The notes beneath the pieces are model-generated. The model saw only the letters and a program-made list of their open reading frames with translations. It searched no databases and was not told the DNA's origin. 64,000 nt of DNA from an uncultured Anaerolineae bacterium (GTDB taxonomy: Bacteria; Chloroflexota; Anaerolineae; Anaerolineales; Villigracilaceae): NCBI GenBank assembly GCA_903854805.1, contig CAINXK010000459.1, forward strand, positions 1 through 64,000, written 5' to 3'. Made by a program: the position numbers and the translations under genes. This document shows positions 1 through 9,957 of this stretch, one piece after another; the stretch's first letter is position 1; each line of letters begins with the position of its first letter.

Positions 1-600
1 AGTTTCCCCTTTGATATTGGTATGCATAGTAACCGGGTTTGGGACTACGACGACCCGGATCCCAGCCCGACCAGCGGCAATTATGCCATTTAAAGAATCT
101 TCAAATATCACTGCCTCATCAGCTCTGACACCAAGCTCACCCAGGGCTGCAAGAAACAAATCGGGCTCGGGCTTGACCTTGAGCACATCTTCCTTACACC
201 TGATCACATCAAAATATTGGAACAAATTGAGACGTTTGAGATGTCCTTCCACCCACTCATGTGATGAACTGGATGCAACCGCCAGCTTCAAACCTCTAGC
301 CTTGCCATCCAGGATCAACTTCTCTACACCTGGAAGAATCGGATTTTGCTCAATCATCTCAATCCGCCGCTGGTTAATTCTTTGCCAGAAAGAAACCGTA
401 TCCAGCGGCTTCCCAGCTAACTCTTGCAGATGTTCAACAGGCTCGTATTCATGGTTATATTGCCCCCCGACCACGCGTCCATACATAGCAATTGGTAATT
501 TATGCCCCAATTCTTCATACACTTCGTTGAGAGCAATGTATTCGGGCGTTTCTGTGTCTAATATCAGTCCGTCGAAATCAAAAATCAGCGCTTTTAACAT
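1..600 (-). CDS. HAD-family hydrolase, beta-phosphoglucomutase-like (3' end beyond window)
   Basis: The reverse strand is open from an ATG at 600 to the window edge, giving 200 codons without a stop, so the C-terminus is missing. The product starts MLKALIFDFDGLILDTE, which is HAD motif I with nucleophile and acid/base aspartates. A serine-rich motif II (VASSSS) and the motif III/IV region (KVKPEP, then IFEDSLNG) follow, with a helical cap between about residues 15 and 90. Members of this subfamily dephosphorylate or isomerise small sugar phosphates in the cytoplasm; the substrate cannot be read from sequence. It is divergent from the amidase gene at 708, with about 107 bases between them. The family call is firm; a specific beta-phosphoglucomutase role is not. 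Confidence 0.85.
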   Translation of the reverse strand, partial: MLKALIFDFDGLILDTETPEYIALNEVYEELGHKLPIAMYGRVVGGQYNHEYEPVEHLQELAGKPLDTVSFWQRINQRRIEMIEQNPILPGVEKLILDGKARGLKLAVASSSSHEWVEGHLKRLNLFQYFDVIRCKEDVLKVKPEPDLFLAALGELGVRADEAVIFEDSLNGIIAAGRAGIRVVVVPNPVTMHTNIKGET

Positions 601-707
601 AGTATTTGATTTTACCAATAGTTCCGGTTGTACACTACCTGAATTTCGTGCATAATAGGGATATCTAAATAAATGTTATCCTTACTTTCCAGAAAAATGG
701 TTGGTGT

Positions 708-2240
708 ATGAAAATTACCAGTAATCGTCTCGTGCTTGACAATGATATGCCGGTTAAATTTGTTGCAACTTCCAATCACGGTGGCCCTTTGGAAGAAAAA
801 GCCTTTGTGATTATGCATTACACCGGCGGCCAAAACATGGATAATACCATCAGCTGGTTTAACAACCCAACAAGCAAGGTGTCATCGCATCTAGTCATTG
901 GTCGAAATGGTGACGTGGTCCAGTTCGTCCCTTTTGACACCATTGCATGGCATGCCGGGCTCAGTACATGGGGACGTTATTCCAGCTTGAACTTATATTC
1001 GATTGGGATTGAACTCGATAATGCCGGGATGTTACAACGCTCTGGAACCCGGTGGATTTCTTCTTTTGGACAAGTTTATCCAGAATCTGATGTTCTGGTT
1101 TCTGCCCATAAAGCTTTCCCTAAAGTAATCTATGGCTGGCACAAATTTACGGATATTCAGATTAAAACAGCCACCAAAGTGGTGGCTGAATTGATCAGTC
1201 TTTATGGTTTCAGAGAAATCCTGGGTCACGATGATATCGCCCCAAAACGCAAATGGGACCCAGGGCCAGCTTTCCCCATGGAACAATTTCGACTGGACGT
1301 GATGAGCCTGGTAAAAGGCGGATCTGCGCCGACGCCCGGTCCTGGACCGTCGCCGGTTCCCGAACCAGCACCTGCGCCGGCACCTACCCCCGAACCCAGC
1401 CCTGCACCTGCTCCGATCCCACTCCAAGGAAACGAGACCATGCACTACAAAGTCGATAATCTCGATACCGGGCAATCTGTTGAGTACACCTGGAACACTG
1501 CTTTCAAACCAGTTGCGCTTTTGCCTGTCCCGTATGTATCACAACTCGGGACCGGAGCAGAGTTACATCACAACGATTGTGGCGCCGCATCGGCAATCAT
1601 GCTGCTGAAGGCATATTTCAATCTTCAGATAACACCAGACGAGTTTTATACGAAATTTGGAATACCCGGTGACCCATTTTTGAGTGTGGTCCAGCTGCGC
1701 AACGCACTGGGGAGCATCGGGCTCTTGACCGATTTTCGCGCCAGCCTGACCGTTCAGGATCTATTTGCAGCCCTTGCGGCAGGCAAACCTCCTATCGTAC
1801 TACTTCGTTACAAAATTCTCGAACAAGCTGGGTTAACAGAACAAAAGTTTGATGGCCCGCATTTCGCCGTAGTCGTCGGCATGGATATTAAATCCATTTA
1901 TGTTCATGATCCATTGTTTACAAAGCAGGAAGACGGTAATGCACATGCGTACCCTCTGGATATTTTTTGGAACGCATGGAAAGATACCGTTAACGATACC
2001 CAATACCCCGGCCCTGAACGGGGCGCGATCATCCCCACTGCTGGGATTGGTTTCAAAATGGCGCGCAAAGTAAAAGTCAACCAGGCATCTTTAAACATTC
2101 GCTCAGGACCAGGCGGCAGTTATCCGATCATCGGTTCGGCAAAAATTGGCGATATTTTTGACGTTCGCCGCGAAATGAGTGGTTGGGGTGAAATTGGCGA
2201 CAATCGCTGGTTTGTTCTGGCTTATACATTGCCAGCCTAA
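708..2240 (+). CDS. N-acetylmuramoyl-L-alanine amidase / C39-like peptidase / SH3b fusion
   Basis: This 510-residue protein has three modules. Residues about 20-200 are an Amidase_2 domain with likely zinc ligands His37 and His174 and the closing motif KWDPGP (Asp184). Residues 206-240 are a Pro/Ala/Glu linker. Residues about 271-440 resemble a C39-like papain-fold peptidase, with Cys291 in NDCGAAS, His385 in GPHFAVVVG and Asp401. Residues about 451-510 are a bacterial SH3 domain (SLNIRSGPG). Amidase_2 enzymes cleave the bond between N-acetylmuramic acid and the stem peptide. No signal peptide or membrane anchor is visible, which is odd for a wall hydrolase. A second catalytic fold suggests attack on stem-peptide or protein bonds, but that is inference. 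It is followed by a strong bidirectional terminator. Confidence 0.85.
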   Translation: MKITSNRLVLDNDMPVKFVATSNHGGPLEEKAFVIMHYTGGQNMDNTISWFNNPTSKVSSHLVIGRNGDVVQFVPFDTIAWHAGLSTWGRYSSLNLYSIGIELDNAGMLQRSGTRWISSFGQVYPESDVLVSAHKAFPKVIYGWHKFTDIQIKTATKVVAELISLYGFREILGHDDIAPKRKWDPGPAFPMEQFRLDVMSLVKGGSAPTPGPGPSPVPEPAPAPAPTPEPSPAPAPIPLQGNETMHYKVDNLDTGQSVEYTWNTAFKPVALLPVPYVSQLGTGAELHHNDCGAASAIMLLKAYFNLQITPDEFYTKFGIPGDPFLSVVQLRNALGSIGLLTDFRASLTVQDLFAALAAGKPPIVLLRYKILEQAGLTEQKFDGPHFAVVVGMDIKSIYVHDPLFTKQEDGNAHAYPLDIFWNAWKDTVNDTQYPGPERGAIIPTAGIGFKMARKVKVNQASLNIRSGPGGSYPIIGSAKIGDIFDVRREMSGWGEIGDNRWFVLAYTLPA

Positions 2241-2246
2241 TAAATT

Positions 2247-2282
2247 AAAAACAGACAGCAGATAGTCTTGCTGTCTGTTTTT
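2247..2282. terminator. Bidirectional intrinsic terminator between amidase gene and nuoN
   Basis: A perfect 14-bp stem (2247-2260 with 2269-2282) encloses an 8-base loop, and the arms begin and end in A and T runs. It lies between the convergent stop codons of the amidase gene and nuoN, so it can serve both strands. Confidence 0.85.
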
Positions 2283-2302
2283 ATTATCGATTCGTTGCGA
2301 AT

Positions 2303-3748
2303 TTAGAATAGTTTCATGACTGCCTGGGATGCCCAGGTAAACAGCGATTGGGGCATCACGCTGAAGATTACTGTCAGAACGGCGCAAGCGCCAATTGTAA
2401 GTTCAAGCCAGGTTTCGCGCGCGACTTGCGGGCTGCCATCTTTCATATACATGATCACAATCACCCGCAAATAATAATAAGCCGAAATAAGCGAGGTAAT
2501 TACGCCGATAAGCGCCAGCCAATAAACGCCGCCTTCCATGACCGCACGGAACAAATAAATTTTCCCAATCAAACCTAGTGTTGGTGGTAGACCGGTCAGT
2601 GAGAGCATAAAGATTGCCATGGCAGCAGCCAGCAATGGGTATTTCTTCCCCAGACCGGCATAATCGGCAATTTCGAGGCCCTTGCCCTCAGCGGTTTCGA
2701 GTGCAATAACCACACCCCATGAACCAAAGCTTGTGATAGTGTAAGCCACCAGGTAGAACAATCCGGCAGCTATCGAAACCAACCGGACACTCTGATTCGC
2801 AAAAGGTACAAAAGCCATCAGGATATAACCGGCCTGGGCGATGCTGGAATAAGCCAGCATACGCTTGATATTGGTTTGGGCAATCGCAATGATGTTTCCG
2901 ACGATCATCGACAGTGCTGAAAGTACGGCCAGGACAGGCATTAAATCTGTAGCCAGGGAAGGAAAAATCGTGGCAAAAACGCGCAGCAGTGCCGCAAAAC
3001 CAGCTGCCTTTGCGCCTGCAGCCATAAAGGCCGTAACCGAAGTAGGCGAGCCCTGGTACACGTCCGGGGTCCACATGTGGAAAGGCACTGTTGCAATCTT
3101 GAAACCAAAGCCGACCAGGATAAGCGCGGCGCCGATCAAAAGCAGGGTCGTGCTGGCTGTGCCCGCTGCAACAGCGGCAACAATTCCAGCAAATGAAGTT
3201 GTTCCGGTCGCTCCGAAGGTCAGAGCAATGCCATAGACCACAAAGCCAGTGGCATAAGATCCCAACAGGAAATACTTAATACCAGCTTCTTCTGATACCG
3301 CGTGTGAATTGGCAAAAGCCGCCAACACATAGAGCGGGATAGAGAGCAGCTCGAGTGCCAGAAAGGTGATGATCAGATCTGTGGCCTGTGCCATCAACAT
3401 CATCCCTGAAATGCTAAACAACATCAGGATGTAATATTCGCCGCGTTCAATGCCTCTACGGTTTAGATAACCATACGCCACTGCAACACCAAGCAAACCG
3501 GTCAGCAGGAACAGGTTATTCAGGAAGTTGGAAAAGCCATCCAACACAACCATAGTGTTAAATCCAGTGGAATTGCTTCCTAACTGGGTCAGGTTAATAC
3601 CCATCGTCAGCGCCAATCCAACAGCAGCCAACAGAGCCGTCAGACCTTTTCGCTCTTTGGGAACAAATAGATCCACTAAAAGGAGCACACAGGCCCAGAC
3701 GATCAGCACGCTGATCGGGAGGATGGTATAGAAATCAGTTTGGGTCAT
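2303..3748 (-). CDS. nuoN: NADH-quinone oxidoreductase subunit N
   Basis: This is the last gene of the nuo operon, 481 residues from the chosen start, and is a polytopic antiporter-like subunit of the complex I membrane arm. It shows the proton-channel block of the NuoL/M/N family: a conserved Glu in FLALELLSIPLYVLAAF and the lysine-bearing helix around VPFHMWTPDVYQGSPTSVTAF. An upstream in-frame ATG at 3772 is possible, but the ATG at 3748 has GGGAG seven bases before it and gives the usual start MTQTDFY. The gap to nuoM is 74 bases, the widest in the operon, and contains a small GC-rich hairpin. Confidence 0.95.
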   Translation of the reverse strand: MTQTDFYTILPISVLIVWACVLLLVDLFVPKERKGLTALLAAVGLALTMGINLTQLGSNSTGFNTMVVLDGFSNFLNNLFLLTGLLGVAVAYGYLNRRGIERGEYYILMLFSISGMMLMAQATDLIITFLALELLSIPLYVLAAFANSHAVSEEAGIKYFLLGSYATGFVVYGIALTFGATGTTSFAGIVAAVAAGTASTTLLLIGAALILVGFGFKIATVPFHMWTPDVYQGSPTSVTAFMAAGAKAAGFAALLRVFATIFPSLATDLMPVLAVLSALSMIVGNIIAIAQTNIKRMLAYSSIAQAGYILMAFVPFANQSVRLVSIAAGLFYLVAYTITSFGSWGVVIALETAEGKGLEIADYAGLGKKYPLLAAAMAIFMLSLTGLPPTLGLIGKIYLFRAVMEGGVYWLALIGVITSLISAYYYLRVIVIMYMKDGSPQVARETWLELTIGACAVLTVIFSVMPQSLFTWASQAVMKLF

Positions 3749-3773
3749 ATCCACTCCCACTATCACCCCCACT

Positions 3774-3797
3774 CCGCCACCCGAAAAAGGTGGGCGG
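3774..3797 (-). other. Intercistronic hairpin between nuoM and nuoN
   Basis: Arms CCGCCACC and GGTGGGCGG pair with one bulged G around an A-rich loop. There is no T tract, so it looks more like an mRNA-stability or processing element than a full terminator. It sits in the only sizeable gap within the nuo operon. Confidence 0.4.
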
Positions 3798-3822
3798 TCG
3801 CAGGGGTGAAAGTAAAGGTACC

Positions 3823-5343
3823 TTAGCCGCCAAGAATGGCTTTGAACGGAATAAGAAGTTTTTCCACAGCCGGAGCTATCAGGTTAAAGAACGGCGCGGG
3901 GTAAAGACCAATCCAGAAAATAAGGACCAGTATGGGCAAGAGCGTCACGATTTCTCGTACGTTGAGATCGCGCAGCGCGTGACCGTGGTGTTTAACTTCT
4001 TCCACGATCGTTCCCACCGGACCCAGAAACATTTTCTGGAACATGTAGAGAATATAAATTGCCGCCAGGATGACGCCTGCAGCCGAGAGGATGGCATACC
4101 AGGGCGTACCAAAGGCTTTTGAACCGAAAGCACCTAACAAGATGGTAAATTCGCCGACGAACCCATTCAAACCGGGCAGACCCATCGATGAAAGCGATAC
4201 AATCAGCATTAAGGAGCCAAAGATCGGGGTGATTTTCCATAAACCACCGTAGACGGCGATTTCACGGGTATGGGTTTGCTCATAGATCATGCCAACGAGC
4301 AAGAACAATGCCCCGGTGCTCAGACCGTGGTTGATCATTTGTAAAATTCCACCTTCAATACCCTGAGCATTCAAGGCAAACATTCCAAGCATGACAAAAC
4401 CAAGGTGGCTAACTGATGAGTAAGCAACCAGCTTTTTAACATCTTTCTGGGAATAAGAGACTGCCGCACCATAGAGAATGCCGATTACAGCAAGAACAGC
4501 GATCGTGGGGGCAGCCTGAACAGCTGCCTGCGGAAAGAGTTGGAGATTGAAGCGCAGGAAACCGTAGGTACCCATCTTCAGCAGGACACCGGCCAGGATG
4601 ACCGAACCTGCGGTAGGAGCCTCCACATGGGCATCTGGCAGCCAGGAGTGCAGCGGCCACATTGGAACCTTGATTGCAAACGCAGCGGCAAACGCAATGA
4701 ACAGCCACATTTGAATACCCGCTGGGATGCCACCTTTGGCAACCAGATCAGGCACGGTAAAGGTGCCCTGGTTGACACCCAACCACAGGATGGCTAACAA
4801 CATCAGAATGGAACCAGCCATCGTGTACAAGAAGAACTTGACAGCTGCATACAAACGATTCGGGCCGCCCCATATACCGATCAGGAAATACATCGGAATG
4901 AGGGTAAATTCCCAGAAAATATAAAACAGAAATAGATCCTGAGCCAGAAAAACGCCCAGCATTCCCATTTCCAGGAGCAGGAAAAACACCATGAAATCCT
5001 TAACCCGGTCTTCAACTGCCGTCCAGGTGGATAGGATAGCGATTGGGGTCAGGAATGTGGTCAGCAGCACCAGTAAGATGCTGAGACCATCCACGGCCAG
5101 ATAATATTGGATGTTCCAGCCCGCCACCTGGATCCAGCTATACCGTGAAGCCAGCTGCAGATCCGGGTTGGATGCGGTAAACATCGAAAGCGCCCATAAT
5201 GAAATACAAAAATTAACGAGCGCCGTTCCCAGTGCCGTCCAGCGGATGGCGGTTTTGGCTTCTGACTTGATGAAAAGAAGCGCAATTACACCAACGAGCG
5301 GGAAAAAGGTCACCAGATTGAGGGGTTCAAGCAAAAAGTTCAT
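3823..5343 (-). CDS. nuoM: NADH-quinone oxidoreductase subunit M
   Basis: This 506-residue antiporter-like membrane subunit of complex I is predicted to have about 14 transmembrane helices. Family hallmarks include the functional glutamate in FYIFWEFTLIPMYFLIG and the discontinuous helix block SWLPDAHVEAPTAGSVIL followed by GVLLKMG with its lysine. The length is typical of NuoM. An AGAGGACG ribosome-binding site precedes the ATG, and nuoL ends 18 bases upstream. Together with NuoL and NuoN it pumps protons, coupled to quinone reduction. Confidence 0.96.
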   Translation of the reverse strand: MNFLLEPLNLVTFFPLVGVIALLFIKSEAKTAIRWTALGTALVNFCISLWALSMFTASNPDLQLASRYSWIQVAGWNIQYYLAVDGLSILLVLLTTFLTPIAILSTWTAVEDRVKDFMVFFLLLEMGMLGVFLAQDLFLFYIFWEFTLIPMYFLIGIWGGPNRLYAAVKFFLYTMAGSILMLLAILWLGVNQGTFTVPDLVAKGGIPAGIQMWLFIAFAAAFAIKVPMWPLHSWLPDAHVEAPTAGSVILAGVLLKMGTYGFLRFNLQLFPQAAVQAAPTIAVLAVIGILYGAAVSYSQKDVKKLVAYSSVSHLGFVMLGMFALNAQGIEGGILQMINHGLSTGALFLLVGMIYEQTHTREIAVYGGLWKITPIFGSLMLIVSLSSMGLPGLNGFVGEFTILLGAFGSKAFGTPWYAILSAAGVILAAIYILYMFQKMFLGPVGTIVEEVKHHGHALRDLNVREIVTLLPILVLIFWIGLYPAPFFNLIAPAVEKLLIPFKAILGG

Positions 5344-5361
5344 AGATCGTCCTCTCAGCCT

Positions 5362-7443
<2,082 letters not shown>

Positions 7444-7450
7444 GTTTATC

Positions 7451-7771
7451 CTATCCCTTCAAGCTGTTCAGCTGGTCAACGTCGATGCTCTGTTTGCTAC
7501 GGAAAATGGCCACGATCAGCGCCAGGCCAACCGCCACTTCTGCTGCAGCTACAGTCATCACGAAGAAAACGAAGATCTGGCCGTTAAAAATCGATGTGGT
7601 GTTCAGTGTTGAGTACATGCGTGCAAAGGTTACGAAGGTCAGGTTGGCCGCGTTCAGCATCAACTCGACCGACATGAAAACAACCAACGCATTGCGACGG
7701 ATCAAAACACCCATCGCGCCCATCGCGAATAGAATAGCTGAAAGTGCGAGGTAATAATTAACTGGGACCAT
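7451..7771 (-). CDS. nuoK: NADH-quinone oxidoreductase subunit K
   Basis: This is a 106-residue protein with three transmembrane helices in the complex I membrane arm. Two buried glutamates of the proton path are visible, one in [17 protein letters not shown] and one in [17 protein letters not shown]. Length and motifs are typical. It lies three bases after nuoJ and just before nuoL, indicating translational coupling in the operon. Confidence 0.96.
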   Translation of the reverse strand: MVPVNYYLALSAILFAMGAMGVLIRRNALVVFMSVELMLNAANLTFVTFARMYSTLNTTSIFNGQIFVFFVMTVAAAEVAVGLALIVAIFRSKQSIDVDQLNSLKG

Positions 7772-7774
7772 GGT

Positions 7775-8293
7775 TTATCCCCGCGCTCCTTTCTTTCGTT
7801 CCTGTTTTGTCAGAATAATTGCGCCTACCATTGCAACCAGCAGCAGAATGGATGTGATTTCAAATGGCAGCAGATAAACCGTGAAAAGTTTGGTAGCCAA
7901 TGGAGACGGGGCTGCATCAGCAGCGCTGGTGGCCATTTGTAAACCAGTTGATGACATTTTCTGAAAAACCAGATACAAAGTCTGCCCTACCAAGGCAAGC
8001 CCAAGGACGACAGCGGGCAAAATATTTTTCCACTTGAACTCTGCTGGAATTTGCTCAGCACCCAGCAGCATGATAACGAACAGGAAGAGCACCATAATGG
8101 CGCCGCCATAGACGGTTACCTGTGAGAGCGCGATGAAAGGCGACCCAAGCAGCAGATAAAAGATGGCAACCGTTCCAAAATTCAGGACCAGATATAAGGC
8201 CGCATACACCGCGTGACGACTGAGAAGCATACCAGCCGCCGTGGCAATTGCGGTCAGGGCAAGGATAAAAAACAGGATTAATTCACCGGACAT
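7775..8293 (-). CDS. nuoJ: NADH-quinone oxidoreductase subunit J
   Basis: This 172-residue membrane subunit of complex I is predicted to have five helices. The N-terminal half matches the family pattern (SRHAVYAALYLVLNFGTVAIFYLLL, here split by mention only), including the helix-3 region YGGAIMVLFLFVIMLL. A non-conserved loop precedes the last helix (LPFEITSILLLVAMVGAIIL). The position between nuoI and nuoK is canonical, 14 bases after nuoI. Confidence 0.95.
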   Translation of the reverse strand: MSGELILFFILALTAIATAAGMLLSRHAVYAALYLVLNFGTVAIFYLLLGSPFIALSQVTVYGGAIMVLFLFVIMLLGAEQIPAEFKWKNILPAVVLGLALVGQTLYLVFQKMSSTGLQMATSAADAAPSPLATKLFTVYLLPFEITSILLLVAMVGAIILTKQERKKGARG

Positions 8294-8307
8294 TGATCAC
8301 CTTCGCC

Positions 8308-8826
8308 TTAATCTTGCGGATCTTTCATTTCAGGAACAGATCGATTGAACAGACCAGGTTCGGTCACTTGCGGTGTGGCTGACCCGCCTTGCGGAACAGG
8401 AACAATCAGCATGTCCTTGGTATAGATGGCATCGCGGCGAGCTAGAAAGGTTAATTCGTAGTTGTCGCCCAAAACGACCGCTTCCGTTGGGCAGGCATCC
8501 TCACAGAAACCACAATAGATGCAGCGCAGCATATTGATTTCATAAGTGCTAGCATAGCGTTCGCCCGGTGAAAAACGCTTCTCATCGGTATTTTCTGACG
8601 ATTCGACGAAAATAGCATCCGCCGGACAGGCTGCAGCGCACAATGCACACCCAATACATTTTTCCAGACCATTATCGTATCGTTTAAGTTCATGACGCCC
8701 ACGATAACGCTTGGATACTTGGCGTTTTTCTTCCGGGTATTGGATTGTCACCGGTTTTTCAAACATCATAAACAGGGTGGTTTTCAGACCACCAATCATT
8801 TCAAGGAAAGGTTCAACGAGCCGCAT
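8308..8826 (-). CDS. nuoI: NADH-quinone oxidoreductase subunit I (two [4Fe-4S] ferredoxin-like)
   Basis: This 172-residue peripheral subunit carries clusters N6a and N6b. Two ferredoxin motifs are clear: CIGCALCAAACP and CIYCGFCEDACP. They relay electrons from NuoG towards the NuoB cluster and quinone. The N-terminus contains an amphipathic stretch that contacts the membrane in this family. The start codon lies inside the 3' end of nuoH (14-base overlap). Confidence 0.97.
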   Translation of the reverse strand: MRLVEPFLEMIGGLKTTLFMMFEKPVTIQYPEEKRQVSKRYRGRHELKRYDNGLEKCIGCALCAAACPADAIFVESSENTDEKRFSPGERYASTYEINMLRCIYCGFCEDACPTEAVVLGDNYELTFLARRDAIYTKDMLIVPVPQGGSATPQVTEPGLFNRSVPEMKDPQD

Positions 8827-9946
8827 AGACTTTCCTCCGCAGCGAACGATCTACCAGACCAATTGTAAGGAACCCAAGGAAAATGGAGACGAGTGGTGTG
8901 AACCACACAAACAGGGGATTCATCTCCTTCAGCACTATTCCAACGGCCGAAACAAGCACGATGGCGAGTGAGAGCGGCAGCATGGCCTTCCAACCAAAAG
9001 ACATCAACCGGTCATATCGAATTCGGGGCAGGGTTGCACGAGCCCAGATCATGCCGAAAAGCAGAACGATAATTTTCAGGAACATGTAAACCGGTCCAAG
9101 CAAAGCAAATCGGTCCACGCTCAAAAAGGTGTCTTTCAAGAACCAGAATTCGCGATACCCGCCGAAGAAGATCGTGGCGGAAATCGCCGAAATTGCGATC
9201 ATCTTGGTGTACTCGGCCATAAAGAACAGCGCGAACTTCATGCCGGAATATTCCACATGGTATCCAGCTGTCAGCTCCTGTTCAGCCTCGGGCATATCAA
9301 ACGGGGCTCGGTTCAATTCTGCTAGAGTGGCAATCAAAAATACAACTGCACCCGTCGGCTGTAGCACAGCGAACCACAAATCTTTCTGAGCTTCAACGAT
9401 CTTCAACATATTCATTGAGCCAGCCAGCAGGATCACTGCTGTAAATGACAGCCCAAGCGCCAGTTCATAGCTGACCATTTGGGCAGTGGAACGCAACCCA
9501 CCTAACATGGCATACTTATTGTTGCTGGACCAGCCAGCCAACACAATTCCATAAACTGCGATGGATGCGATGGCAGTGACATACAGAATACCTACATCAA
9601 TATCGGCAATGTACAGGTTGATAGTGCGCCCAAAGGCCTCAAAACTTGGTCCCCAGGGCACGGTTGCCGTAATAACAACTGCCGGCACAACCGTCACGAT
9701 CGGCGCGATAATAAATAAAATCTTCTCGGCCTGATCGGGAATTAATTCTTCTTTAAAAATCAACTTAACTGCATCCGCGATCGGCTGAAGCAAGCCAAAT
9801 TTTCCGGCGCGGTTGGGTCCATAACGCACCTGCATGCGCGAAAGCGCCTTGCGTTCATACCAGGTCAGGTATGCAAAACCGGTCAGGAGTACCATGACCA
9901 GAATGAACGACTTGATCACCCATTCAAGGACTAAAGCCCAATCCAT
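8813..9946 (-). CDS. nuoH: NADH-quinone oxidoreductase subunit H
   Basis: This 377-residue membrane subunit forms part of the quinone-binding chamber, with about eight or nine helices. Conserved blocks are WYERKALSRMQVRYGPNRAG in the first cytoplasmic loop and ELNRAPFDMPEAEQELTAGY in the third, with the acidic residues of the proton-coupling path. Its 3' end overlaps nuoI by 14 bases, and it starts 11 bases after the nuoG stop. Confidence 0.96.
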   Translation of the reverse strand: MDWALVLEWVIKSFILVMVLLTGFAYLTWYERKALSRMQVRYGPNRAGKFGLLQPIADAVKLIFKEELIPDQAEKILFIIAPIVTVVPAVVITATVPWGPSFEAFGRTINLYIADIDVGILYVTAIASIAVYGIVLAGWSSNNKYAMLGGLRSTAQMVSYELALGLSFTAVILLAGSMNMLKIVEAQKDLWFAVLQPTGAVVFLIATLAELNRAPFDMPEAEQELTAGYHVEYSGMKFALFFMAEYTKMIAISAISATIFFGGYREFWFLKDTFLSVDRFALLGPVYMFLKIIVLLFGMIWARATLPRIRYDRLMSFGWKAMLPLSLAIVLVSAVGIVLKEMNPLFVWFTPLVSIFLGFLTIGLVDRSLRRKVYAAR

Positions 9947-9957
9947 TTGTTACCTCC

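Noticed and set aside
11..655. Long forward reading frame opposite the HAD phosphatase
   Set aside because: It is the antisense shadow of a well-conserved HAD gene and shows no domain, ribosome-binding site or sensible composition.
1032..1475. Arg/Gly-rich reverse frames opposite the amidase linker
   Set aside because: They arise from the repetitive Pro/Ala codons of the linker on the other strand.
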